From contig JAIUOE010000002.1 in NCBI GenBank assembly GCA_020161395.1, forward strand, positions 124,001-188,000: 64,000 nucleotides of DNA, read 5' to 3'. Made by a program: the position numbers and the translations under genes. Under the pieces are notes generated by a model. It was not told the origin of the DNA, ran no database searches, and saw only the letters and a list, made by a program, of their open reading frames with translations. Below are positions 55,131-64,000 of this stretch, one piece after another (the stretch's first letter is position 1; every line of letters starts with the position of its first letter). The stretch is from Bacteroidota bacterium (GTDB lineage: Bacteria > Bacteroidota > Ignavibacteria > Ignavibacteriales > Ignavibacteriaceae).

Positions 55131-55388
55131 GTGTTCAAAGCCAAAGTTATAGTCAAAAGAAGAAAATCAATTCTCGACCCGCAAGGTAAAGCTGCCGAAC
55201 AGGGAGCAAAACTTCTTGGATTCAATAATATCCAAAGCGTCAGAATGAATAAAGAAGTCGAGTTTTTCGTGAATCTTGCCTCCAAAGAAGAGGCATTTAG
55301 GGAAGTTAGTGAGTTCTCGGAAAAACTGCTGGCAAATCCGATTATGGAAGATTATGAAATACAACTCGAAGAAGTAGATGAAGCCTAA
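55131..55388 (+). CDS. purS: Phosphoribosylformylglycinamidine synthase subunit PurS
   Basis: About 85 residues. Start GTG at 55131 gives the classic PurS beginning (VFKAKVIVKRRKSILDPQGK); an in-frame ATG at 55089 would add 14 residues read inside pssA. PurS is the small bridging subunit of the three-part PurLQS enzyme. It is two bases after the pssA stop and overlaps purQ by 11 bp. Confidence 0.9.
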   Translation: MFKAKVIVKRRKSILDPQGKAAEQGAKLLGFNNIQSVRMNKEVEFFVNLASKEEAFREVSEFSEKLLANPIMEDYEIQLEEVDEA

Positions 55389-56094
55389 ATTTGGTGTGGT
55401 TGTTTTTCCCGGTTCAAACTGCGATCACGACGCGTACTATGCTCTAAAGCATGAACTTGGCTATGAAGTCGAGTTTTTGTGGCATAAAGAGCACTCCCTG
55501 AAGGATTGTAATGTCATAATTCTCCCCGGAGGCTTTTCCTACGGCGACTACATAAGATGCGGCGCAGTGGCAAAACTCTCCCCCATTATGCGCGAAGTAA
55601 TCCGTTTTGCCAATGATGGCGGAATTGTGATTGGAATCTGCAACGGTTTTCAAATACTTTGTGAAACGGGACTTCTCCCCGGCGTATTGATCAAAAACCG
55701 TGATTTGAAATTTATTTGTGAAGATGTGTATCTAAAAGTAACCGGGAAGTCGAAACTCTTTGCTGATGGAAATCACAACTCTGTATTCAAAATACCGATA
55801 GCCCATGGTGAAGGTAATTATTTTATTGAAGAAGAAAAACTTGCAGAACTTGAAAGCAACAATCAGGTTCTTTTCCGTTACTGCACGGCAGTTGGTGAGG
55901 TCTCCGATAGTGCAAATCCGAATGGCTCACTAAACAATATCGCAGGAATTACCAATGTTTCAGGTAATGTCCTTGGTATGATGCCACACCCCGAGAGAGC
56001 CTGTAGCAAGACCCTGGGGAATGATTCGGGCAAGTTCATTTTTCTTTCAATTGCAGAATTTTTAAAAACTAAAGAGGTAGAAAATGTTTTCTAA
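55378..56094 (+). CDS. purQ: Phosphoribosylformylglycinamidine synthase subunit PurQ
   Basis: 238 residues, class I glutamine amidotransferase. Catalytic Cys is in IGICNGFQIL, and the C-terminal HPER gives His and Glu. It releases ammonia for the purine pathway, acting with PurL (not in the window) and PurS. ATG 55378 overlaps purS; the end overlaps tatA by 11 bp. Confidence 0.96.
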   Translation: MKPKFGVVVFPGSNCDHDAYYALKHELGYEVEFLWHKEHSLKDCNVIILPGGFSYGDYIRCGAVAKLSPIMREVIRFANDGGIVIGICNGFQILCETGLLPGVLIKNRDLKFICEDVYLKVTGKSKLFADGNHNSVFKIPIAHGEGNYFIEEEKLAELESNNQVLFRYCTAVGEVSDSANPNGSLNNIAGITNVSGNVLGMMPHPERACSKTLGNDSGKFIFLSIAEFLKTKEVENVF

Positions 56095-56275
56095 TCTAGG
56101 ACCACTCGAGATATTTCTCATAGTTCTTGTTGTACTCCTCCTGTTCGGCGCGAAAAAAATCCCTGAGCTGGCACAAGGTGTTGGTAAAGGAATGAGAGAA
56201 TTCAAAAGAGCAATAAAAGATGTTGAGCAGGACATCAAAGTTGATGACAACAAGGATCAGCCTAAAAATCCCTGA
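56084..56275 (+). CDS. tatA: Twin-arginine translocase subunit TatA/E
   Basis: 63 residues: an N-terminal TM (LEIFLIVLVVLLLFGAKKIP), the conserved hinge with FGAKKIPELAQGVGKG, an amphipathic helix, and a short acidic tail. The pore-forming subunit of the Tat system. AGAGGTAG precedes ATG 56084. No tatC is adjacent. Confidence 0.93.
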   Translation: MFSNLGPLEIFLIVLVVLLLFGAKKIPELAQGVGKGMREFKRAIKDVEQDIKVDDNKDQPKNP

Positions 56276-56288
56276 CACCGGTCAATAG

Positions 56289-57707
56289 TTGCTTACCTAC
56301 AATACCATTTCTGAAAAACGGGATCTTCTGCTGTCAGGAGAACTCGATCTCATTGCAAATGTCAATTATTTTCTTCAGAAGATTAAGTCCTCTGAAGATA
56401 TCAATGCATTTCTGCATGTAAACCATACGCTACCCCTTGATGCCGAAAGACTCTTGGAAAAACTGAGGTCCGGGGGCGCTCCGGGTAAACTTTTCGGTGC
56501 GGTAATAGCAGTCAAGGATGTCATTTCTGTCGAAGGGATGCCAATGACCTGCGGTTCCCGTATTCTGGAAGATTTTCAGCCTGTTTTCACGGCCACGGCT
56601 GTTCAAAAACTAATCGATGAGGATGCCCTTATTATTGGGAAACTCAATTGTGATGAGTTTGCAATGGGTTCGTCAAACGAGAATTCCGCCTTTGGCGCTG
56701 TTCTTAATCCTGTTGACAAAACAAGAGTCCCCGGTGGTTCTTCAGGTGGTTCCGCTGCTGCAGTAGCTGCAGGACTTTGCGATGTAGCCCTCGGAAGCGA
56801 TACTGGAGGTTCCATTAGACAACCGGCTGCCTTTTGTGGAGTGTATGGAATCAAACCATCTTACTCCCGGGTTTCCCGGTATGGTTTGACTGCATTCGCT
56901 TCCTCATTCGACTCGATAGGTCCAATCGCACACAATCCTGAAGACTGTGCGCTTGTTTTGCACATCATGGCCGATTATGATCAACTTGACTCCACTTCCA
57001 CGAAAAACACCTCGACAATCTCTTACCCTGTTCAGAGAGTAACCAAAAAACTCAGGATTGGGATTCCCGTTGAATATATGGGCGAAGGTCTTGATGACGA
57101 AATCAAGGAAGCTGTGTTTGGTATAAAGTCAGAACTTGAAAAACTGGGTCATACTGTCGAATCCGTTTCATTACCCTCGACCAAATATACTATCGCTGCC
57201 TATTATGTCCTGACAACCGCCGAGGCTGCTTCAAATCTATCGAGGTATGATGGAGTAAGATTCGGGAAGAGGTCGGGCAAAGGTGGGGGTCTGAAAGAGA
57301 TGTATACTGCAACGAGATCTGAAGGATTTGGTACAGAAGTAAAACGCAGAATAATGCTTGGAAATTATGTACTCTCGGGTGGATATTACGATGCATACTT
57401 CAATAAAGCTCAAAAGGTGAGAAGGCTTATCAAGAATGATTTCAGGAAGGTTTTCGAAAACTTTGATCTTATTCTGACGCCCGTGACTCCCGAACTTCCC
57501 TTTAAGTTCGGTGAGCGATCAAAAGACCCTCTTGCAATGTATTTAGGTGATATTTATACCACTTCTGTAAACCTTGCCGGTATACCCGGAATCTCGATTC
57601 CTGTCGGGACATCCAAAGATGGTCTCCCGCTTGCAGTTCAGTTCATTGCCGCTGAATTCGCAGAGGATACTCTCCTCAGTATCGCAAAAATCCTACAAAA
57701 GCTCTGA
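56289..57707 (+). CDS. gatA: Aspartyl/glutamyl-tRNA amidotransferase subunit A
   Basis: 472 residues, amidase-signature family. The triad is placed: Lys76 ([10 protein letters not shown]), cis-Ser ~151 ([12 protein letters not shown]), catalytic Ser ~175 ([11 protein letters not shown]). It makes ammonia for the GatB-dependent amidation of mischarged tRNAs. TTG start at 56289 with no strong ribosome site; the MLTYNT start fits the family. It overlaps ribBA by 15 bp tail to tail. Confidence 0.94.
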   Translation: MLTYNTISEKRDLLLSGELDLIANVNYFLQKIKSSEDINAFLHVNHTLPLDAERLLEKLRSGGAPGKLFGAVIAVKDVISVEGMPMTCGSRILEDFQPVFTATAVQKLIDEDALIIGKLNCDEFAMGSSNENSAFGAVLNPVDKTRVPGGSSGGSAAAVAAGLCDVALGSDTGGSIRQPAAFCGVYGIKPSYSRVSRYGLTAFASSFDSIGPIAHNPEDCALVLHIMADYDQLDSTSTKNTSTISYPVQRVTKKLRIGIPVEYMGEGLDDEIKEAVFGIKSELEKLGHTVESVSLPSTKYTIAAYYVLTTAEAASNLSRYDGVRFGKRSGKGGGLKEMYTATRSEGFGTEVKRRIMLGNYVLSGGYYDAYFNKAQKVRRLIKNDFRKVFENFDLILTPVTPELPFKFGERSKDPLAMYLGDIYTTSVNLAGIPGISIPVGTSKDGLPLAVQFIAAEFAEDTLLSIAKILQKL

Positions 57708-58907
57708 AATAGAACTCATAATCATGTGTCCCATCTTGTCTCTCTTTGTCTTGAGATACTTGATGTTATTGGGATTCGGTGCAATCTCTAAAGGGACTCT
57801 GCTTTCAACAGAAATTCCATACTCGAGCAGATCATCAATCTTCTTTGGATTATTTGTTATAAGTTTCACACTCTTCAGTCCAAGTTCTTTAATTATTTGA
57901 GCACCAAGACCGTAATCCCTTGGATCGGCATCAAAACCAAGTTTTTCGTTGGCCTCCACCGTATCGAAACCCATATCCTGAAGTTTGTACGCTTTAAGTT
58001 TGTTACTCAATCCTATTCCTCTCCCCTCCTGACGCAAATAAATCACGACTCCCTTGCCGTAACCGTTTATTAAATCAAGCGAGTGGTTTAGCTGGTCGTG
58101 GCAGTCACATCTGAGAGAATGAAAAATATCACCTGTCAGACATTCCGAGTGAATCCTCACCATAACATTTTCCTCACCCGACACATCACCTTTAACTACA
58201 GCGATATGATCTTTTGAGTCGATATGCGATTTATAAAGATGAAGTTTGAAATCACCATGAGATGTCGGGAAATTAATAGTGGTAATCTTTGATATAAATT
58301 TCTCGTTGATCATCCGGTGCTTCAGAATCTGCCTGACTGAGATCATTTTTAGATCGAACCTTGCCGCAATTTCCTGAAGCTCTTTCATCCTTGCCATCTC
58401 ACCGTCCTCTTTGAGTATTTCACAAAGTGTGCCGGCAGGATTCAAGCCTGAAATACGGCAGAGATCGACAACTGCTTCGGTATGTCCCGCTCTTTTAACT
58501 ACTCCACCTTCGGTGTATCTGAGAGGGAAAATGTGTCCCGGGATGGCAAAATCTTCTGTTTTTGCTTCGTCCGAAGCAAGGGCAAGGATGGTTTTTGCAC
58601 GGTCAGAAGCAGAAATACCGGTGGTCGTACCTTCAACTGCATCTACAGAAACGGTAAAATTTGTTCCATGAAGAGCATTATTTGAGCCACTCATTAATGG
58701 GATACCCAGGTGATCCAGTTTGCTCCCGTCCATTGCAACACATAACAGACCTCTGCCCTGCGTTATCATGAAGTTAACAATTTCGGGTGTTACAAATTCT
58801 GAAGCACAAACAAAGTCACCTTCGTTCTCACGGTTTTCATCATCAGTAATGATGATTACTTTTCCGTTCCGTAATTCAGAAACCGCTTCTTCTACCGTGC
58901 AAAACAT
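57693..58907 (-). CDS. ribBA: Bifunctional DHBP synthase / GTP cyclohydrolase II
   Basis: About 404 residues. N-terminal RibB has [15 protein letters not shown] and [12 protein letters not shown]-terminal RibA has the zinc site [19 protein letters not shown]. Both first committed steps of riboflavin synthesis are thus covered. ATG 58907 is preceded by GTG 58910. No riboswitch is seen; the gene lies 11 bp after yajC and is probably cotranscribed with tgt. Confidence 0.96.
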   Translation of the reverse strand: MFCTVEEAVSELRNGKVIIITDDENRENEGDFVCASEFVTPEIVNFMITQGRGLLCVAMDGSKLDHLGIPLMSGSNNALHGTNFTVSVDAVEGTTTGISASDRAKTILALASDEAKTEDFAIPGHIFPLRYTEGGVVKRAGHTEAVVDLCRISGLNPAGTLCEILKEDGEMARMKELQEIAARFDLKMISVRQILKHRMINEKFISKITTINFPTSHGDFKLHLYKSHIDSKDHIAVVKGDVSGEENVMVRIHSECLTGDIFHSLRCDCHDQLNHSLDLINGYGKGVVIYLRQEGRGIGLSNKLKAYKLQDMGFDTVEANEKLGFDADPRDYGLGAQIIKELGLKSVKLITNNPKKIDDLLEYGISVESRVPLEIAPNPNNIKYLKTKRDKMGHMIMSSISELL

Positions 58908-58918
58908 CACTAATTCCG

Positions 58919-59254
58919 TTATTTTTTGTCTAAACTTGTGGTTGTACCGTCTGAATTCAATATTGCTGCTATAGCATTTTTATCGAATTTTATTTTTGTT
59001 GTGTCACCAACTTTAATCCAGACAACTTTATCTTCAACTGTGGTGACTTCACCATACATGCCACCTGAAGTGACCACTTTGTCCCCTTTTTGAACTTCGG
59101 AAAGGAGTTTTTCTCTCTCTTTCTGTCTTTTCTGCTGGGGTCTAATAATCATAAAATAAAAAATGAGGAAAATGGCACCGAACATTATCAGTGTACCCAT
59201 CATTCCGCCGCCGCCTTCGCCTCCTGCAGGAGCCATTGCAAGCAAAGTTTCCAT
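58919..59254 (-). CDS. yajC: Preprotein translocase subunit YajC
   Basis: 111 residues. One TM ([19 protein letters not shown]) after a Gly-rich N-terminus, then the conserved [14 protein letters not shown] and [17 protein letters not shown]. Associates with SecDF; secD and secF are not beside it. It starts next to the tgt stop, the tgt-yajC order common in many bacteria. Confidence 0.95.
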   Translation of the reverse strand: METLLAMAPAGGEGGGGMMGTLIMFGAIFLIFYFMIIRPQQKRQKEREKLLSEVQKGDKVVTSGGMYGEVTTVEDKVVWIKVGDTTKIKFDKNAIAAILNSDGTTTSLDKK

Positions 59255-60415
<1,161 letters not shown>

Positions 60416-60431
60416 TCAAAAATTGTGATTT

Positions 60432-60463
60432 AAAATTTACTTCTTTTAAAACTCTCTAACAAA
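60432..60463 (-). promoter_or_regulatory. Candidate promoter of the tgt-yajC-ribBA operon
   Basis: On the minus strand, TTTG (60460-60463) and TAAATTTT (60432-60439) are 20 bp apart; the last base departs from TAnnTTTG. The -7 box is 22 bp ahead of the TTG start of tgt. Confidence 0.3.
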
Positions 60464-60494
60464 TTAATAAAGCAGTGGTATTATTTATAAAGAA

Positions 60495-60522
60495 AATCCC
60501 GGCAACAAAAAGTCACCGGGAT
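60495..60522 (-). terminator. Stem-loop terminator downstream of the T9SS cargo gene
   Basis: AATCCCGG...CCGGGATT stem with two internal mismatches and an AAAAA loop, followed on the minus strand by a T-rich stretch (TTTTCTTTATAAATAA). It lies about 90 bp after the stop of the large T9SS protein. The rest of the 203-bp gap holds only the octamer repeats and the tgt promoter region. Confidence 0.65.
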
Positions 60523-60567
60523 TCTGAAGAATCTGCTTTCTCATCACTCAGTTTCTACGAAATTCCG

Positions 60568-60612
60568 GGTTCAGAAGTACTGAAGTTCAGAAGTTCCGAA
60601 GCTCTATGGTTC
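60568..60612. repeat. Degenerate octamer tandem repeat next to T9SS gene stop
   Basis: Units in plus-strand reading are GGTTCAGA, AGTACTGA, AGTTCAGA, AGTTCCGA, AGCTCTAT, the last only partly matching. They directly adjoin the stop codon of the large T9SS gene (60613). The same AGTTCTGA-like octamer is found at the 3' end of the phosphodiester glycosidase gene 32 kb away. Confidence 0.65.
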
Positions 60613-63432
60613 CTACTTTACTAGGGTCATCTTTCGGCTGATCTTTACATTCTCGCCTGAAAGTTCGTAGAAATAGACTCCACTCGCAAATCCGGTCGCA
60701 TTGAAATCAACAGTATAGACACCTGATTGTTTTTGCTCATTAAAAAGCGTAACAACCTCTTTGCCTGTAATGTCATATATCTTCAACGAATAAACTCCCG
60801 CCTTTGCGATTGAATAATTGATCACGGTGGATGGATTAAACGGATTTGGATAGTTTTGCTGCAATGAGAATTCTGCCGGAAGGTTATCTCTCTCCCCGGT
60901 CGAGCTTGGGAGTGGTATAGTAATTGAACCAAACCCGGCGACAGAATATTCTTTTGCCAGGAGTCGTTCCAGCCATGAACTCTCTCTCGTTTTGTTTACA
61001 TCAAATGCTCCAAAATAAGCTCCAATTTTTCCGTTCACAGGCAATTTTAGTGCTGAACTTAACAGATCAATCGCTACTTCAAATTGCACTGCACCCGCGG
61101 TGGTTTTTGCCGCAGCTTCAAGTCCGGAGGGATTGAGGAATCCCTGGGTAAAACCAACGCCTGCACTGTAAGGGAAATACGCAAGTTCGAGACCCGTTCC
61201 GTCCCTTCTTACTCTGAAATAACCCTCCACGGAGTCCTGATAACTGAAATCCCTGTTTTTGTCGAAGGCAAATGTTACGAAATCATCAGTCGAAAGTGTG
61301 GAGTCGCCAAAAAGATCGAAACCAAGATACAGTTTCGTTCCGGCAACTTTGGTGTACACACTTCCCCAGTGACCATTTCTGGTAAGAATTATTCTTGTTG
61401 CATCACCATATTCGGTATCTGACACCTCTCCGTCGATAACCGGAGCTGACAATGATGCAGGATTTAGAATAATTGAGTCATTTTGTTGATAGGCGATCCC
61501 GAAATTTACCGGAGTAATTGATGTTTCATAACTTGAATCATAAACCGCCGAAACTCCGTAATAATAATTTACGAGTGGAGGTACATTCATCGAACTGAAT
61601 GTAGTTACAAGCTGATCCATTATCAGATTGTTCTGGTTTTGTAAACTGAAAGGAGACTCTGACCTGTACAATCTGAAACTTCTGACAGCCCTTCCTGTTG
61701 CAGTTAGTCCGGGTTGTCCTGACATCTTTACATCATCGAGGTAGATGATAATATCCTCTGCTTTTGCCTGAAAAGCAAAATAAACATCCCTGTTTATGTA
61801 TGAGGAAAGGTCAATTGATACAGGTCTCCAAACGAGATTAGAGTCAGCAAGATACTGCGGATCAAGTGCTCTTATTACAGTTGTAAAAGCAGCCGTATCT
61901 GAAGTGGTAGTGGAAAGCTTTACAAAACTCGTATACGGATTACCAAAAGCGTATGCCGTTCTGATATAGAAAGTCAGATTTGGTTTTTCGGGTGAAATGT
62001 GTACTTTTTCAGTAATCAGCCAGTCTGTCTTTGGGGCTCCGGGTGAATAGACATCAAATTTAATACATTTGTTTCCACCATGAGGAAGAAAACCGGATTC
62101 AACCCAGTAAGTTCCTTCTCCTGTAGGAGGAGTAACTCTCCATCCCTCGGGAATACCGTCTTCAAAATTCTGATCAAACTCACCCGGCATTACCCAGGAG
62201 GCATCGATTCTGTCGGCGTATTTCCCTTTTGTAACAGTCAGACCTGTCGGAGGGAGTTTCAAAATAATATTCGTGTCTGCTATTGTGATCGAGGCAAGAG
62301 CGGAATCAGAACCATTCGCACTTTTTACGATTATGTTACCACTTCCTGCAGAGTTTGCTCTGAAGGTTGCCGAGTCACCCGTGGTTTCGAAAACACCAAG
62401 ATTTGCCGGACTCACACTCCATTGATATGGTTTCACACCATAACCGGCTTTGAATTTAATCAAAGAACCCATGGTTGTGTTTACAAATGTGGGAGAGATT
62501 GTAACCGGCAAAACAACTGCAGCATCAAGAACTGTATCTATTCCTGAACTGTAGTGACCAATCCATTTTTTATTGTCTGCACTTACCGCAACTGCTGTCA
62601 TATCAGTACTTAACAGGGGTGAATTTGAAGGAGTGTAGGAAGTTACATTTCCGTTATATATAACTTTAACCCCAAAACTTCCTGTTGTACTCGATGAGGC
62701 AATCCAGATTTTCCCGTTTAAATCCTTTGCCATGCTTTTTGAATAGCCATTGAATCCCATCGGAGTAAAAGTATTGTTTTCATATTTGAACACATCGATG
62801 TCAGAGGAGGCGTAAACAATATCATTGTTATCAACCGCCACACTGTAAAACAATCCTTTTTTCAAGCCTTGTTTTGTTACGCCATTGTAGACGAAAAGAC
62901 TGTCGAAAGTTGTGTAGTAAATATGCCCGAGAGAGTTCTCAGCAATGGAACGGCACCATCCGCCCCCTATTCGGGTCCAGTTGTTGTCGGCTATCCGTTT
63001 GAAGAGTCCCGTTCCCGAGCCACCGTAGATTACACCATTGCTTGCTTTGTAAAATACATTTATGTCACTGCTGCCCACAATTTCAAAAGTACCAATCCAG
63101 GTAATCGTATTTGAAGCAAATTCGTACACATAAAGTCCGCCAAGCAAAGCCGATGATTTTACTGTTATATAAAGTTTTGCATCGATATAAGAAATGGCTG
63201 TTATTTCGTAAAAGTTACCGCCTGTTGTCGGTAAACTTGAGTTCTTTGGGAAGGCAATTACTGAAGTGCCGTCGATTCCAAAAACTCCTCTTGTTCTGGT
63301 ACCTACCCAGACTTTACCGTCAGGTGCAGAAGTTATACACCTTATCTGGTTGTCCGGAATACCGTTTCCTGTTGTTATACTTCCCCAGGTCTGAGCAAAA
63401 TTAATTTCAAAAAGACCTGAAAATATAACCAA
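60613..63432 (-). CDS. Large secreted T9SS cargo with propeller and sugar-binding-like domains
   Basis: 939 residues from TTG 63432. N-terminal repeats (IRCITSAPDGKVWVGTRTRG) resemble two-component regulator propeller units. An Ig-like region, a choice-of-anchor J/adhesin-like domain (ENFEDGIPEGW-like, here FDQNFEDGIPEGWRV), and a DOMON/CBM9-like domain (PVIDGEVSDTEYGD) follow. The T9SS type A domain closes it (QQNYPNPFNPSTVINYSIA). The signal peptide is longer than the TTG start allows: in frame, eight codons upstream read I-T-K-Q-L-V-L-L with no ATG/GTG/TTG, so the true start is uncertain (ATT 63456?). Surface or extracellular binding role inferred. Confidence 0.8.
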   Translation of the reverse strand: MVIFSGLFEINFAQTWGSITTGNGIPDNQIRCITSAPDGKVWVGTRTRGVFGIDGTSVIAFPKNSSLPTTGGNFYEITAISYIDAKLYITVKSSALLGGLYVYEFASNTITWIGTFEIVGSSDINVFYKASNGVIYGGSGTGLFKRIADNNWTRIGGGWCRSIAENSLGHIYYTTFDSLFVYNGVTKQGLKKGLFYSVAVDNNDIVYASSDIDVFKYENNTFTPMGFNGYSKSMAKDLNGKIWIASSSTTGSFGVKVIYNGNVTSYTPSNSPLLSTDMTAVAVSADNKKWIGHYSSGIDTVLDAAVVLPVTISPTFVNTTMGSLIKFKAGYGVKPYQWSVSPANLGVFETTGDSATFRANSAGSGNIIVKSANGSDSALASITIADTNIILKLPPTGLTVTKGKYADRIDASWVMPGEFDQNFEDGIPEGWRVTPPTGEGTYWVESGFLPHGGNKCIKFDVYSPGAPKTDWLITEKVHISPEKPNLTFYIRTAYAFGNPYTSFVKLSTTTSDTAAFTTVIRALDPQYLADSNLVWRPVSIDLSSYINRDVYFAFQAKAEDIIIYLDDVKMSGQPGLTATGRAVRSFRLYRSESPFSLQNQNNLIMDQLVTTFSSMNVPPLVNYYYGVSAVYDSSYETSITPVNFGIAYQQNDSIILNPASLSAPVIDGEVSDTEYGDATRIILTRNGHWGSVYTKVAGTKLYLGFDLFGDSTLSTDDFVTFAFDKNRDFSYQDSVEGYFRVRRDGTGLELAYFPYSAGVGFTQGFLNPSGLEAAAKTTAGAVQFEVAIDLLSSALKLPVNGKIGAYFGAFDVNKTRESSWLERLLAKEYSVAGFGSITIPLPSSTGERDNLPAEFSLQQNYPNPFNPSTVINYSIAKAGVYSLKIYDITGKEVVTLFNEQKQSGVYTVDFNATGFASGVYFYELSGENVKISRKMTLVK

Positions 63433-63575
63433 TAGTAGAACTAATTGTTTTGTAATGAATTGGTAATTATGTGATAAAATAAATTGTTGAATTAATTGGG
63501 AATTACTTCAGCCCTGAAATTTTTATGTTAGAATTGTGTCAGGATTTTATACCTGTAAAACGGTTTGTGCTCTAA

Positions 63576-64000
63576 TTAAAATCCTAATTTGACAGAAAAT
63601 GTGTGACCCATTCCCAAATTCTGCCCGAACGGTGAAATGGCGTAGTCGAAGACGAATTTATTCCAGTAAATACCAAGCCCTGAGGTGAATCCTTTCGATT
63701 CATACAAAGTCTGATAACCCAGCCGCAGAGCAATAAGATTATCATACAACACTTCGGCACCAAGATTTATATGAATGTCATCTGTGGCAAGGTATTTTTG
63801 AACTTCAAGTCCGGTGTTGAAGGTGAGCTTGTTCGAGGGCATCTCAAAAATATATCCGCCACCAATTCTCAAATCGGCAGGCAGTTTTGTGGCGGTTGTT
63901 TTCAGCTCATTCATTGCGCCGAGATTTCTGAGAGCAACTACGGCAAAAATTTTGTCAGATAAGGAATATTTTGCGCCCAAATCCACTGCAAAACCTGTTG
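63576..64000 (-). CDS. PorV/PorQ-family outer membrane protein, N-terminus outside window
   Basis: About 141 C-terminal residues are visible; the frame is open to the right edge. The sequence begins in-frame TGFAVDLGAKYSLSDK, shows barrel strands (FTSGLGIYWNKFVFDYAIS) and ends GHTFSVKLGF, like the PorV-like protein at 427-1443. It precedes the large T9SS cargo gene by 143 bp in the same direction, so it may serve that cargo. A GTG at 63986 is not the real start. Confidence 0.8.
   Translation of the reverse strand, partial: TGFAVDLGAKYSLSDKIFAVVALRNLGAMNELKTTATKLPADLRIGGGYIFEMPSNKLTFNTGLEVQKYLATDDIHINLGAEVLYDNLIALRLGYQTLYESKGFTSGLGIYWNKFVFDYAISPFGQNLGMGHTFSVKLGF

Overview
The window looks like a chromosomal piece from a member of the Bacteroidota/Chlorobi lineage, most likely an Ignavibacteria-like bacterium. 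The pointers are secreted proteins with type IX secretion (T9SS) C-terminal sorting domains, two PorV/PorQ-family outer membrane proteins, a SusC-like TonB receptor with an N-terminal carboxypeptidase-regulatory domain, and TAnnTTTG-type promoter boxes. Genome-wide features could not be checked. The window is almost entirely protein-coding. I see no rRNA, tRNA, CRISPR array, insertion sequence or prophage, and no clear signature of recent transfer.

Layout. 1-6603 (minus): TonB receptor, secreted FN3 protein, PorV-like protein and IPT/TIG lipoprotein, an apparent cell-surface export/uptake cluster. 6817-16763 (minus): DPP-IV peptidase, pyrE, yidD, nadK, a family 2 glycosyltransferase, an AmmeMemoRadiSam radical-SAM enzyme, pyruvate kinase and a Lon-like protease. 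16946-21117 (plus): an RND efflux adaptor and pump. 21119-28354 (minus): a compact chemosensory operon (cheW-cheR-cheW-mcp-cheA/REC) followed by a REC-histidine kinase; it has no CheB and no stand-alone CheY. 28494-37691 (minus): a T9SS-exported phosphodiester glycosidase, an MBL hydrolase, aroC, HtrA, recO, mtnA, a PfkB kinase and a Nudix hydrolase. 37700-49328 (minus): a large outer-membrane beta-barrel protein with SprA-like sequence motifs, then the exopolysaccharide assembly set (heptosyltransferase-like GT9, MurJ-like flippase, two Wzz/Wzc chain-length proteins, two SLBB export proteins). 49391-53017 (minus): ftsX, two small lipoproteins, a methyltransferase, recR and ybaB. 53124-57707 (plus): a diverged PurC-like gene, psd, pssA, purS, purQ, tatA and gatA. 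57693-60409 (minus): ribBA, yajC and tgt. 60613-64000 (minus): a large T9SS cargo protein and the 3' part of a second PorV-like gene.

Gene starts: many reading frames open with TTG, several of them backed by good ribosome binding sites. Most genes are tightly packed with overlapping stop/start codons, so operons are long. The few intergenic gaps hold candidate promoters with TATATTTG boxes, two stem-loop terminators, and unusual 7-8 bp degenerate tandem repeats sitting at the 3' ends of minus-strand genes.
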